Shown: positions 9,219 through 18,921 of the stretch, one piece after another
Position numbering within the stretch: position 1 is the first letter of the stretch
Layout: each line of letters opens with the position of its first letter
Notes under the pieces: model-generated
What the model was told of the DNA's origin: nothing
Database searches by the model: none
Seen by the model: only the letters and a program-made list of their open reading frames with translations
Assembly (NCBI RefSeq): GCF_032401055.1
Contig: NZ_CP135529.1
Span: forward strand, 992,001 to 1,056,000
Reading direction: 5' to 3'
From: Tardiphaga sp. 709
GTDB lineage: Bacteria; Pseudomonadota; Alphaproteobacteria; Rhizobiales; Xanthobacteraceae
DNA length: 64,000 nt
Made by a program: the position numbers and the translations under genes

Positions 9219-10550
9219 ATGGCGAAGCGTCAGTTGAAGCTCGGGGCCTTCATGCGCCCGATCAGCATCCATACCGGCGCATGGCGCTATCCTGGCGCTC
9301 AGCCTGACGCCAACTTCAACTTTCCCTTCCTGAAACAGATGATCCGCAAGCTCGAGGCCGGCAAGTTCGACGCCTTCTTCATGGCTGATCATCTTGCAGT
9401 GCTGAACATGCCCGTCGAGGCGCTGAAGCGCAGCCACACGGTGACGTCGTTCGAGCCGTTCACGCTGCTGTCGGCGCTGGCCGCCGTCACCGACAATATC
9501 GGCCTCGTCGCCACCGGCTCCACCACCTTTGACGCGCCCTATCACGTCGCCCGCCGCTTTGCCTCGCTCGATCACATCTCGGGCGGCCGCGCCGGCTGGA
9601 ATATCGTGACAACGTCGAATCCCGATGCCGCGCTCAATTTCGGCCTCGACGATCACATGGAGCATGCCGAGCGCTACAAGCGCGCGCGCGAGTTCTACGA
9701 CGTCGTCACCGGCCTGTGGGATTCCTTTGCCGACGATGCCTTCATCCGCAATGTCGAGACCGGCATCTTCATGGACCCCGAGAAGATGCATGTGCTCGAT
9801 CACAAGGGCCCGTATCTCTCGGTCCGCGGCCCGCTGAATATCGCCCGGCCCGTGCAGGGCTGGCCGGTGATCGTGCAGGCCGGCGCATCGGAAGACGGCA
9901 AGCAGCTCGCCGCCGAAACTGCAGAAGCCGTGTTCACCGGCGGTGGTCCGATCGGCGAAGCACAAAAGCTCTATGCCGACATCAAGGGCCGCATGGCCGC
10001 GCTCGGCCGCGACCGCGACCACCTCAAGATCCTGCCCGGCGCCTTCGTTGTGGTCGGCGACAGCGTGGATCAAGCCAAGGAGAAACGCGCGCTGCTCGAC
10101 AGCAAGGTGCATTACGCCAACGCCATCGCCTCGCTCTCGATCAATCTCGGCACCGATGCCGCGGTCTTCGATCCCGATGGCCCGCTGCCCGAGATTCCCG
10201 AAACCAATGCCAGCAAGAGCGGCCGTGAGCGCGTCATCGCCCTCGCCCAGCGTGAGAACCTGACCGTCCGCCAGCTTGCCCAGCGCCTCGGCGGCTATGG
10301 CGGCTCCGCCTTCGTTGGCACGCCCCAGACGATCGCCGACGAGATGCAGGAATGGCTGGAAACCGAGGCCTCGGACGGTTTCAACATCATGTTCCCCTAT
10401 CTGCCGGAGGGGCTGAACGAGTTCGTTGATCGGGTGATCCCGGAACTGCAGCGACGGGGTATTTTCCGTACCGAATATGAAGGGACCACCCTCCGGGAGA
10501 ATTTGGGCCTTCCACGGCCGGAAAACCGGTTCTTTCCCTCTGCAACTTGA
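9219..10550 (+). CDS. LLM-class flavin-dependent monooxygenase (NtaA/SnaA/DszA family)
   Basis: 443 residues from ATG 9219; a GTG at 9150 would add 23 unconserved residues. Bacterial-luciferase-like TIM barrel of the nitrilotriacetate monooxygenase component A group: FFMADHLAVL near the N-terminus, TTFDAPYHVARRFASLDH and GRAGWNIVTTSN, and WPVIVQAGASEDG further on. These enzymes use reduced FMN from a separate reductase to oxygenate chelators, sulfur compounds or hydrocarbons. No reductase is adjacent; the flavin reductase fusion at 23.3 kb is 13 kb away. The substrate is unknown. Confidence 0.9.
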   Translation: MAKRQLKLGAFMRPISIHTGAWRYPGAQPDANFNFPFLKQMIRKLEAGKFDAFFMADHLAVLNMPVEALKRSHTVTSFEPFTLLSALAAVTDNIGLVATGSTTFDAPYHVARRFASLDHISGGRAGWNIVTTSNPDAALNFGLDDHMEHAERYKRAREFYDVVTGLWDSFADDAFIRNVETGIFMDPEKMHVLDHKGPYLSVRGPLNIARPVQGWPVIVQAGASEDGKQLAAETAEAVFTGGGPIGEAQKLYADIKGRMAALGRDRDHLKILPGAFVVVGDSVDQAKEKRALLDSKVHYANAIASLSINLGTDAAVFDPDGPLPEIPETNASKSGRERVIALAQRENLTVRQLAQRLGGYGGSAFVGTPQTIADEMQEWLETEASDGFNIMFPYLPEGLNEFVDRVIPELQRRGIFRTEYEGTTLRENLGLPRPENRFFPSAT

Positions 10551-10621
10551 CTCCGCTGCGAGGGATCGCATCAGCTACTGCTCCCGCCCGTTGTGCTGCG
10601 ATCCCCATCCCGGACAATTCT

Positions 10622-11146
10622 ATGAGCGCGCATGTCATCCGTCTCCTCACGCCGCATGAGGCATGGTCCAAACGTGATGGCCTGATCGATCTCCTCGTCG
10701 ATTCTGTCGAAGGTGGTGCCTCGGTCAATTTCGTCTGGCCGATGACCCGCGCGAAGGCCGAAGCGTGGTGGGACGGCGCGCTTGCCAGCCACACCCGCGG
10801 CGAACGATTGATCTTTACGGCAGAGGCCGGGGATCGCATCGACGGGACCGTGCAATTGATCCTGGCACCGCAGGAGAACCAAGCCTTCCGCGCCGACATC
10901 GCCAAGATGCTGGTGCATCGTCGCGCCCGGCGTCAGGGACTTGGCGCGGCACTGCTGTTGGCGGCAGAACACGAAGCGCATCGGATCAGCCGTACGCTGT
11001 TGACACTGGATACCGCCACGGGCGGCGCCGGCGAACGGCTCTACGCCAGGCTCGGCTGGACCAAATTCGGCGAGGTTCCTGGCTACGCCACCAGCCCGGA
11101 CAATAGCACCCAGGATGCGGCCAGCTTTTTCTACAAGACGCTCTGA
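10622..11146 (+). CDS. GNAT-family N-acetyltransferase
   Basis: 174 residues from ATG 10622. A TTG at 10547 in the same frame overlaps the previous stop but gives an unconserved extension. The acetyl-CoA-binding motif A is visible as MLVHRRARRQGLGAALL (pattern R/Q-x-x-G-x-G/A). LYARLGWTKFGEVPGYA near the C-terminus is a typical motif B and tail. The acceptor cannot be predicted. It follows the monooxygenase by 71 bases and may be cotranscribed. Confidence 0.88.
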   Translation: MSAHVIRLLTPHEAWSKRDGLIDLLVDSVEGGASVNFVWPMTRAKAEAWWDGALASHTRGERLIFTAEAGDRIDGTVQLILAPQENQAFRADIAKMLVHRRARRQGLGAALLLAAEHEAHRISRTLLTLDTATGGAGERLYARLGWTKFGEVPGYATSPDNSTQDAASFFYKTL

Positions 11147-11243
11147 TGTCCAATGGCGGGCAATTCAGCCCCGCCGCAGCCTGAAAACCGGTTCTTTCCG
11201 GGTTAAGGGCCCGGATTCGGTCCGTTTTTCCGCCCGGAAAACC

Positions 11244-11271
11244 TTGACTTTGGGGCGTTCGGGGCTAGGTT
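11244..11271 (+). promoter_or_regulatory. Candidate sigma-70 promoter of rpmG
   Basis: TTGACT (-35, 11244-11249) and TAGGTT (-10, 11266-11271) with 16 bases between, about 60 bases before the rpmG start. The alphaproteobacterial -35 TTGAC core is intact and the -10 is weak. Found by eye. Confidence 0.5.
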
Positions 11272-11332
11272 GCGCCCCAACACGGCCAGTTCTCTGGCTG
11301 TCACCCGATTCCTGACATTCAGAGGTTCTGCC

Positions 11333-11500
11333 ATGGCCAAAGCGGTCACCATCAAGGTTAAGCTCGTTTCCACCGCGGACACCGGCTTCTACTACACCGC
11401 CAAGAAGAACTCGCGCACCATGACCGACAAGATGGTCAAGAAGAAGTACGATCCGGTCGCGCGCAAGCACGTTGAATTCAAGGAAGCCAAGATCAAGTAA
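11333..11500 (+). CDS. rpmG: 50S ribosomal protein L33
   Basis: 55 residues from ATG 11333, starting [21 protein letters not shown] and ending with the basic [14 protein letters not shown]. This is the full normal length for L33. The cysteine pairs of zinc-binding L33 paralogues are absent, so it is the zinc-independent (C-) form. The gene stands alone with its own promoter candidate upstream and a rho-independent terminator 32 bases after the stop. Confidence 0.96.
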   Translation: MAKAVTIKVKLVSTADTGFYYTAKKNSRTMTDKMVKKKYDPVARKHVEFKEAKIK

Positions 11501-11532
11501 GCGCTGAATACAGCTGCTGACGGATTTTGAAT

Positions 11533-11560
11533 GGGGCCCTATCGGGCCCCGTTTTCTTTT
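11533..11560 (+). terminator. Rho-independent terminator of rpmG
   Basis: Stem GGGGCCC (11533-11539), loop TATC, GGGCCCC (11544-11550), followed by GTTTTCTTTT. Complete intrinsic terminator signature. Confidence 0.9.
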
Positions 11561-11737
11561 AAGCCTGTGGCCCGGAGGCCCAGCCCAATCGTTTCCATTT
11601 TAGCGATCTGCGCAGCACCGTATTTACCCTGCCACAACTATGGCGGACATGAAGCCTGCGATTGAAACGGTATTCACGTCATTTCGTGCGACAAGTCGGT
11701 ATTATTCGACGCAATTGATTTGCATCGGGAGCGACCC

Positions 11738-12511
11738 TTGTCTTTCCGCGACACAGACACGACGGCTGGCCAGTTCACGTCTGCGGTGTCTCTGGCGGGC
11801 GTCTTCGTCCGCTACGCATTCTATTTTTTCGGAATGATTGTATTCGGCCTCATCGCCTTCGGGCTGATCTGGCTCTGGAGCAATCGCGTCCAGGTAGTTG
11901 AGACCAAGCCGGGCTTCAGGATCACCGACGGCAGCTTCGGCCGCCTACCCGTCAGCTCCGATGTCATCGTCAGCGGTTTGGTTGGCCGCGTCGAGATCAT
12001 GCAATACGGGGCACTGGATCATCGCGGGATCGATCTCACAGTGGCGGTCGCATTCCCGCCTCCGGGCGGCGTCCAGACCCGGCCGACTTTCGAGCCGCGC
12101 GACACAAAGCTTTTGCGTAACATGCGCTTCCAGACGCTCTACACTCACTTCGATCTGGAAACACGCTACGGCCCTGTGCATGCCGTCGAAACGCGCGTCG
12201 AGACCGATGGCCGCTGGAAACAGTGCCTCGCCTTCAGCTCGCGCTTCGATACCAGAGCCGTATTCCTGAGTGGCTGGACCTGCGACGCCACCGGCACCAA
12301 GCCGGGCGCAGACGCCCTCGCCTGCGCACTCGACAAACTTGTGATCGACAAGGAATTACCGACGAAAGAAGCCGACGCGTATCTGCGCGCACGCATGACG
12401 CGCGCCGCTTACTGTGCGGCCCGGCAGGTCACACAGAGCTTCGAGACGGGATCACGCCCGATCTCGCCGCCGTCGCGATGGTCGCAACCGTCGGCACGAA
12501 CGCGTCTTTGA
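11738..12511 (+). CDS. Hypothetical membrane-anchored protein, possible C-terminal frameshift
   Basis: Not recognised. I chose the TTG at 11738 because GGGAG sits just upstream; a TTG at 11720 and an ATG at 11834 are alternatives. This gives 257 residues. One transmembrane segment lies at about 27-47 (YAFYFFGMIVFGLIAFGLIW), then an extracytoplasmic domain with paired cysteines (KQCLAFSS, SGWTCDA). The last 20 residues (SRPISPPSRWSQPSARTRL) look unlike a natural end. In the frame one base back the same DNA reads RDGITPDLAAVAMVATVGTN before a stop at 12522, a more protein-like C-terminus. A single lost base near 12430-12450 would explain this. Confidence 0.62.
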   Translation: MSFRDTDTTAGQFTSAVSLAGVFVRYAFYFFGMIVFGLIAFGLIWLWSNRVQVVETKPGFRITDGSFGRLPVSSDVIVSGLVGRVEIMQYGALDHRGIDLTVAVAFPPPGGVQTRPTFEPRDTKLLRNMRFQTLYTHFDLETRYGPVHAVETRVETDGRWKQCLAFSSRFDTRAVFLSGWTCDATGTKPGADALACALDKLVIDKELPTKEADAYLRARMTRAAYCAARQVTQSFETGSRPISPPSRWSQPSARTRL

Positions 12512-12590
12512 TAGTAGCTTAAGCAACTGTCGTATCTGCAGTACAGGCCACCTCACCCTTCCGACAACCCACGATAAGATATGACTTGTC

Positions 12591-13013
12591 ATGGTGGAGA
12601 AGATGGCGAATTTCCTGAAGTACTTCGTTGTCGGGCTCTACAAGAGGATCCTGGCACTATCTCTGACAATCCTCTTACTATTGGTTTGCTTTGACGCGTG
12701 GGTCTGGTTCACCTTACCGTCCGTCATTCGGGGCATCCCGGCTGGCATCTTTTTTCCTGCAGCTTCCGAACCCGAAACGAAATTCAGAGATCGAATCCGT
12801 TTGCAGTTCCCTATCGGCTCAGAGCAAGCAGAGATGGTCGCGCGCCTCACAGCGCAAGGTTTCGGAGATCCAGTGCCCTTGGCCGAAAAACAAGTGATCG
12901 CATTCCGGGACAGTTCATTTCCATGCTTGCGATCATGGAGCGTGATCTGGCAGGCAAGCAGCATCGACACCCTCGAGAATATCGACGGGCATATTCACTA
13001 TAGCTGCCTTTGA
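12591..13013 (+). CDS. Hypothetical protein with N-terminal membrane anchor
   Basis: 140 residues from ATG 12591; ATG 12603, with GGAG three bases before it, is an alternative. A hydrophobic helix at about 18-38 (RILALSLTILLLLVCFDAWV) is followed by a soluble domain with two cysteines that could pair (PCLRSW, HYSCL). Codon use is less GC-rich than in neighbours such as pleD, hinting at later acquisition. The overall plan (anchor plus small Cys domain) resembles the preceding gene but without clear sequence similarity. Function unknown. Confidence 0.6.
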   Translation: MVEKMANFLKYFVVGLYKRILALSLTILLLLVCFDAWVWFTLPSVIRGIPAGIFFPAASEPETKFRDRIRLQFPIGSEQAEMVARLTAQGFGDPVPLAEKQVIAFRDSSFPCLRSWSVIWQASSIDTLENIDGHIHYSCL

Positions 13014-13025
13014 AGCTCGCGGCGG

Positions 13026-14399
<1,374 letters not shown>

Positions 14400-14409
14400 A
14401 GGGAACTCC

Positions 14410-14775
14410 CTAACCGATGAACCGACGCACGGTTTCGATAAATTTTCCGACCGAAATGGGCTTTGACAAATAGGCTTCGCAGCCGCCTTCGCGGATACGT
14501 TCTTCGTCGCCCTTCATGGCGAAGGCTGTGACGGCGACGACGGGGATCATGCTGATCGCAGGATCCTTCTTGATCCATCCGGTTACTTCGAGACCGGAGA
14601 CCTGCGGTAACTGAATATCCATGAGGATGAGATCGGGACGGAGTGAACGAACCAGATCGAGCGCTTCATAGCCATTGCTCGTGCCGACAGTCTGATAGCC
14701 ATGGGCTTCCAGCAGGTCACGGAAGAGCTTCATGTTGAGCTCGTTGTCCTCCACGATCAGGACGGTTTTTGCCAT
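14410..14775 (-). CDS. divK: Single-domain response regulator DivK
   Basis: 121 residues from ATG 14775; the same frame is open upstream but unconserved there. A lone receiver domain starts [18 protein letters not shown]. The phospho-acceptor is Asp53 in LILMDIQLP, with the conserved [25 protein letters not shown] segment characteristic of DivK. In Caulobacter, DivK controls the PleC/DivJ kinases and CtrA activity. Here it is first in a two-gene unit with pleD. Confidence 0.95.
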   Translation of the reverse strand: MAKTVLIVEDNELNMKLFRDLLEAHGYQTVGTSNGYEALDLVRSLRPDLILMDIQLPQVSGLEVTGWIKKDPAISMIPVVAVTAFAMKGDEERIREGGCEAYLSKPISVGKFIETVRRFIG

Positions 14776-14996
14776 CCCGCCCTCCAATCCAGAACACGAG
14801 CGTTCTTGTTTCGCTGAGCATGATTGCCCTGCGTCACCGGCACTGCGATGTCCGAAGCGAACTTCCAAATTCACTTCGGCCACCCCGCCGAAGTGCCCGT
14901 GTACCGCGCGTATCCCTGCAACTGGAATCGCCCCGGTGACTCGGGCATGATGACTTAAAATAGAGACGATAAGTTACGGAAAGGCAAACACGCGTG

Positions 14997-15290
14997 ATGA
15001 AAAAACCCCAGCGCCACCCCAGCGAAGTCGCTGAAATCGTTGCGATTCAGGCGCTGTCCTTCGTTGCCGGGGAACCCGAGCGGCTGGGCCTGTTCCTGTC
15101 CGAGAGCGGAATCGGTCCGGAGACTCTCCGCTCGGCTGCCAAGGATCCACAGTTCCTCGTCAGCGTGCTCGATTTCGTACTGCGCGACGACGAGACCGTG
15201 AAGGCGTTTTCGGCGTCGTCGCAACTGGACCCCACCACCATCGCCGCCGCGCGGCAGGCGCTCGATCCTCGCGGGCAGGACTTTACGTGA
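14997..15290 (+). CDS. DUF3572 family protein
   Basis: 97 residues from ATG 14997 (an adjacent GTG at 14994 is also possible). Mostly helical and acidic, with the pattern EVAEIVAIQALSFVAGEPERLGLFL...GI and a C-terminal LDFVLRDDETVKAF. It is recognisable as DUF3572, an alphaproteobacterial family of unknown function. Its stop overlaps the dinB start (GTGA), so the two are translationally coupled. This coupling could hint at a role connected with translesion synthesis, but that is inference. Confidence 0.88.
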   Translation: MKKPQRHPSEVAEIVAIQALSFVAGEPERLGLFLSESGIGPETLRSAAKDPQFLVSVLDFVLRDDETVKAFSASSQLDPTTIAAARQALDPRGQDFT

Positions 15291-16582
15291 GCCCCTCTCC
15301 GGCAGAGCTGAGCGGACCGCGCTGCTTCTGCCGGGATTGCCTTGTCGATCTGGATGCACGCGTCAAGCGCTGCACGTCATGCGGGTCGCCGCGCCTGGTG
15401 CGGCACCACGCGCTGCCATCCCTGACGCTCGCACATATCGACTGCGATGCATTCTACGCCACCGTCGAGAAGCGCGACAATCCCGACATCGTCGATCGGC
15501 CCGTCATTATCGGCGGCGGCAAGCGTGGCGTGGTGTCCGCGGCCTGCTACATCGCGCGCACCTATGGCGTGCGCTCGGCGATGCCCATGTTCAAGGCACT
15601 CGATCTCTGCCCCGACGCCGTCGTGGTGCAGCCCGACATGGCGAAATATGTCCGCGTCGGCCGCGAGGTCCGCCATGCCATGCAGGCGCTGACACCGCTG
15701 GTCGAACCATTGTCGATCGACGAAGCCTTTCTCGACCTGTCGGGCACGCAGCGCGTCCACGGCATGATCCCGGCCAAGGTGCTGGCGAAATTCGCTGCCG
15801 ATATCGAGCGCACCGTCGGCATCACGGTCTCAGTCGGTCTGTCGGTGAACAAGTTTCTCGCCAAGATCGCCAGCGATCTCGACAAGCCACGCGGCTTCGC
15901 CACGCTCGATCAGGACGACGCCGTGGCCATGCTCGCCGACAGACCCGTCAGCTTCATCTACGGCGTCGGCCCCGCGACGGCCGAGAAGCTATCGCAGCGT
16001 GGATTCCGCAAGATCAGCGATATCCAGAAGGCCGACGAGACCGACCTGATGAAACAGTTCGGCGGCGAAGGCCGCAGGCTGTGGCGCCTCGCCCGCGGCA
16101 TCGATGACCGCCTTGTTGTCGCCGATCGCGGCGCGAAGACGATTTCCAATGAGACGACGTTCAATGAGGACATCCGCGACTACGCCACGCTGGAAAAGAT
16201 CCTGTGGCGATTGTCGGAAAAGGTTTCATCGCGTCTCAAGAGCAGCGAATTGTCCGGCACCACGGTCACGCTGAAACTGAAGACCGCGGATTTCCGCCAG
16301 CGCACCCGCTCGCAGTCGATCCAGTCGCCAACGCAGATGGCGGCGCGGATCTTCGATATCAGCCGCGAGATGCTGGCGAAAGAAATCGACGGCACGGCCT
16401 TTCGCCTGATCGGCACTGGTGTCAGCGCGCTCAAGCCCGGCAACGAGGCCGGCGACGACAACATGCTCGACCGCCGTTCATCGCATGCCGAACGGGCAAT
16501 GGACGACCTCAGGAAGAAGTTCGGCAGTGCCGCGGTGATCCGCGGCATCGCCTATGACGGGCCGGAGAAGCCAAGGACATAA
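15287..16582 (+). CDS. dinB: DNA polymerase IV (Y-family), zinc-ribbon N-terminal form
   Basis: Error-prone translesion polymerase. 431 residues from GTG 15287, overlapping the DUF3572 stop by 4 bases. The Y-family palm is clear: LAHIDCDAFYATVE with the first metal aspartate, YIARTYGVRSAMPMF, and LSIDEAFLDLSG with the catalytic Asp-Glu. The helix-hairpin-helix thumb and little-finger domain follow. About 50 residues precede the polymerase core and contain two pairs of cysteines (CRDC, CTSC) that could form a zinc ribbon. Many alphaproteobacterial DinB proteins carry this extension. Confidence 0.95.
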   Translation: MSPSPAELSGPRCFCRDCLVDLDARVKRCTSCGSPRLVRHHALPSLTLAHIDCDAFYATVEKRDNPDIVDRPVIIGGGKRGVVSAACYIARTYGVRSAMPMFKALDLCPDAVVVQPDMAKYVRVGREVRHAMQALTPLVEPLSIDEAFLDLSGTQRVHGMIPAKVLAKFAADIERTVGITVSVGLSVNKFLAKIASDLDKPRGFATLDQDDAVAMLADRPVSFIYGVGPATAEKLSQRGFRKISDIQKADETDLMKQFGGEGRRLWRLARGIDDRLVVADRGAKTISNETTFNEDIRDYATLEKILWRLSEKVSSRLKSSELSGTTVTLKLKTADFRQRTRSQSIQSPTQMAARIFDISREMLAKEIDGTAFRLIGTGVSALKPGNEAGDDNMLDRRSSHAERAMDDLRKKFGSAAVIRGIAYDGPEKPRT

Positions 16583-16596
16583 TCCCCATAGGGATT
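16581..16596. promoter_or_regulatory. Palindrome between dinB and the metal-efflux cluster
   Basis: AATCCC (16581-16586), CATA, GGGATT (16591-16596). The dyad is perfect, overlaps the dinB stop codon and lies about 60 bases before the first gene of the efflux cluster. It could be an operator for a metal sensor or a weak hairpin. No regulator gene is nearby to support the first idea. Confidence 0.3.
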
Positions 16597-16653
16597 GCGA
16601 ACTTGTGATGGGTCCGGGCTTCCCCCGCTGTGGTGGCCGTGAGATGGTCGAAT

Positions 16654-17007
16654 ATGGATCTTCGTCGACTCCTGAAATTCTTTCTAGCGATCTTCGTGAC
16701 CATCGGCCTCTCGGTGGCGCCGGTGGTGACTCCGGCGGCTGCCAAGGGGCCGTCGGCCACGATGACCGACATGTCGGCGATGTCTGGAGACATGCCCTGC
16801 TGCCCATCCGAGCAGAAGAGTAAGGATTGCCAGGACTGTCCACTTCTCGCGATTTGCGTGTTGAAGACCGCCCAGGCAGGGCCCTCCCTGGCGCCACCCA
16901 TGACGGTTCGCCATGCCGTCCGAACGTACCACTCGGTGCTGAACGACGCGCTGACTGATGGCGTCAATCGCCCGCCTCCAGACCACCCTCCTCGCATTTC
17001 GATCTGA
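16654..17007 (+). CDS. Small exported Met/Cys-rich protein of a copper-efflux cluster
   Basis: 117 residues from ATG 16654 (GTG 16630 is possible). A signal-peptide-like N-terminus (LLKFFLAIFVTIGLSVAPVVTPAAA) precedes a Met- and Cys-rich stretch: MTDMSAMSGDMPCCPSE, then CQDCPLLAIC. Such motifs bind Cu(I) or Ag(I). The tail is Pro-rich (RPPPDHPPR). Similar small proteins lead heavy-metal RND operons in alphaproteobacteria. A periplasmic metal buffer or sensor role is inferred from composition and position. Confidence 0.7.
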   Translation: MDLRRLLKFFLAIFVTIGLSVAPVVTPAAAKGPSATMTDMSAMSGDMPCCPSEQKSKDCQDCPLLAICVLKTAQAGPSLAPPMTVRHAVRTYHSVLNDALTDGVNRPPPDHPPRISI

Positions 17008-17101
17008 GCGGCGCTGAGCGCCGTCACTGCCGCGTGCCTCCTGGCGCGCGGATGACGCATGCCGTTCGCGGCACATCAGATTCGATCGAGGATACCAAAC
17101 C

Positions 17102-17509
17102 ATGAAGACGTCTCACTCCCCGCGCGCCTTACGGGCTGCGTTGATCGCTGTCGCTTTGGGCGGCGCAAGCACGGCTGCACTGGCTGATATCAAGGACTAC
17201 GCGTTCGAGCTCGTCGACCAGTCCGTTCAGGCCGGCCCCGACAAGATCATCACCGTCCGCCTGCTGAACACCAAGACCGGCAAGCCCGTGCCGGATGCCG
17301 TTATTTTTGCAACCCGTCTCGACATGGCTCCTGACGGTATGCAGGAGATGGCCACCAAGGTCACGCCAGTATCGGGGGCCGAGCCCGGCACCTACAAGTT
17401 CAAGGCTACCTTCGGAATGGCCGGTCGCTGGCAGCTTTCTCTCGGCGCCAAAGTGCAAGGAGAAACCGACTCCGTCGAGAACAAACTCGTCATCACGGCC
17501 CAGAAATGA
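17102..17509 (+). CDS. FixH-like (YtkA-like) periplasmic protein
   Basis: 135 residues from ATG 17102 with a cleavable signal peptide (about 1-28, ending ALAD). The mature part resembles the FixH/YtkA beta-sandwich domain: TVRLLNTKTGKPVPDAVIFATRLDM followed by PGTYKFKATFGMAGRWQLSLGAKV. In copper and cytochrome-oxidase gene clusters such proteins are thought to assist metal handling. The stop overlaps the start of the membrane-fusion protein by 4 bases (ATGA), so they are one operon. Confidence 0.83.
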   Translation: MKTSHSPRALRAALIAVALGGASTAALADIKDYAFELVDQSVQAGPDKIITVRLLNTKTGKPVPDAVIFATRLDMAPDGMQEMATKVTPVSGAEPGTYKFKATFGMAGRWQLSLGAKVQGETDSVENKLVITAQK

Positions 17510-18921
17510 ACCGCGCCGTTTTAGCTGGCACCGCCGCCGCGTTCATCGCGGCGGCGGTAGGTGGATTCATCGTCGCGCAGCGACCGATGACGCACGCCCT
17601 CGCCTTAGCCACCCCCGCCGATGCGCAGGAAGCCCGAGCGCCTATCTACTATCAGGATCCGGATGGAAAGCCGGCTTACTCGCTGACGCCGAAGAGAGCG
17701 GCGTCAGGTCGCGACTACCGCGCTGTGCCCGCCGGAGCCGACGTCAGCTTCGAAGACCTCACGGAGACCATGCCGATGTCGGAGCCAGTGTCGGATGGCA
17801 CCGACACGAGCCGCAAGATCAAGTATTACCGCAATCCGATGGGACTGCCGGACACGTCGCCAACGCCGAAGAAGGACTCCATGGGGATGGATTACATCCC
17901 GGTGTTCGACGGTGACGATTCCGACGATGGATCGGTCAAGCTTTCTCCGGGCAAGATACAGCGCACGGGCGTGAAGTCCGAGCCAGCCACCAGGCGCGTG
18001 ATCCGGACGACGATCCGCGCACCCGGCACGATCCAGCTCGACGAGCGGCGCATCTCCGTGATCTCGATGCGCGCGGAAAGCTGGGTGCAGAAGGTTGCCG
18101 ATGTCACCACCGGCACGAAGGTCCACAGCGGGCAGCCCCTGATGGATATCTACAGCCCCGCGATCTCGTCCGCTGCGGCGGAATACGTCGCCACCATCAC
18201 GTCAAAGACGACGGGCGGCGACGGACTGTATGGGCGCGGGTCGCGTCAGCGGATCATGAATCTCGACGTTCCGGACACGGTGATTGCCGAAATCGAGAAG
18301 AGCCGCATCGTCCCGATCTCCATCGCGTGGGCCGCACCGCGGGACGGCATCGTTCTTGAGCGCAACGCCATCGAAGGAATGCGGGCGCAACCCGGAGACA
18401 TCCTCTTTCGTATCGCCGACACGTCGCTCGTCTGGGCGATGGTCGATGTCGCGGAGCGCGATCTTGGAGCCATCGCCGTCGGACAGCCGGTGAACGTCCG
18501 GACGCGCAGCCTTTCCGGCAGGCAGTTTGCAGGCAAGGTCAACGTGATCTACCCGCAGGTCAATCGCGAGACCCGGACAACACGCGTCCGTATCGAACTC
18601 GCGAACGCCGATCTCGCTCTGCTACCGGACATGTATATCGACGCTTCGATCGAGACTGGAAGTGTGGATCCGTTGGTGTCCGTCCCGGAGAGCGCTGTGA
18701 TCGACACAGGCACCCGGCAATCGGTATTCATTGACAAAGGACAGGGCCGCTTCGAACCGCGCGGCGTCGAACTCGGCCGTCGCGGCGGCGGCTACGTCGA
18801 AATCCGCGAAGGAGTCGCAGACGGCGAACCAGTCGTCATTTCGGCCAATTTCCTGATCGATGCAGAAAGCAATCTGAAGGCCGCACTGAAGGGCTTTTCC
18901 GACGCGAGGAGCCCACAATGA
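17506..18921 (+). CDS. cusB: CusB/CzcB-type RND efflux periplasmic adaptor with two heavy-metal-binding modules
   Basis: 471 residues from ATG 17506. The N-terminal anchor or signal (AGTAAAFIAAAVGGFIVA) is followed by two copies of the short heavy-metal-binding domain. Copy 1 (about 46-74, YYQDPDGKP...PKRAASGRDY) lacks the methionines. Copy 2 (about 105-133, YYRNPMGLP...PKKDSMGMDYIPV) is canonical. Membrane-fusion domains follow, with AESWVQKVADVTTGTKVHSGQPL and a C-terminal VSVPESAVIDTG. It links the inner-membrane pump to an outer-membrane channel. Both ends overlap neighbouring genes by 4 bases. The symbol is by analogy. Confidence 0.88.
   Translation: MNRAVLAGTAAAFIAAAVGGFIVAQRPMTHALALATPADAQEARAPIYYQDPDGKPAYSLTPKRAASGRDYRAVPAGADVSFEDLTETMPMSEPVSDGTDTSRKIKYYRNPMGLPDTSPTPKKDSMGMDYIPVFDGDDSDDGSVKLSPGKIQRTGVKSEPATRRVIRTTIRAPGTIQLDERRISVISMRAESWVQKVADVTTGTKVHSGQPLMDIYSPAISSAAAEYVATITSKTTGGDGLYGRGSRQRIMNLDVPDTVIAEIEKSRIVPISIAWAAPRDGIVLERNAIEGMRAQPGDILFRIADTSLVWAMVDVAERDLGAIAVGQPVNVRTRSLSGRQFAGKVNVIYPQVNRETRTTRVRIELANADLALLPDMYIDASIETGSVDPLVSVPESAVIDTGTRQSVFIDKGQGRFEPRGVELGRRGGGYVEIREGVADGEPVVISANFLIDAESNLKAALKGFSDARSPQ

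Noticed and set aside
9183-10571. 462-codon open frame opposite the flavin-dependent monooxygenase
   Set aside because: The plus-strand protein carries all family motifs; the antisense product is Gly/His/Arg-rich with no domain.
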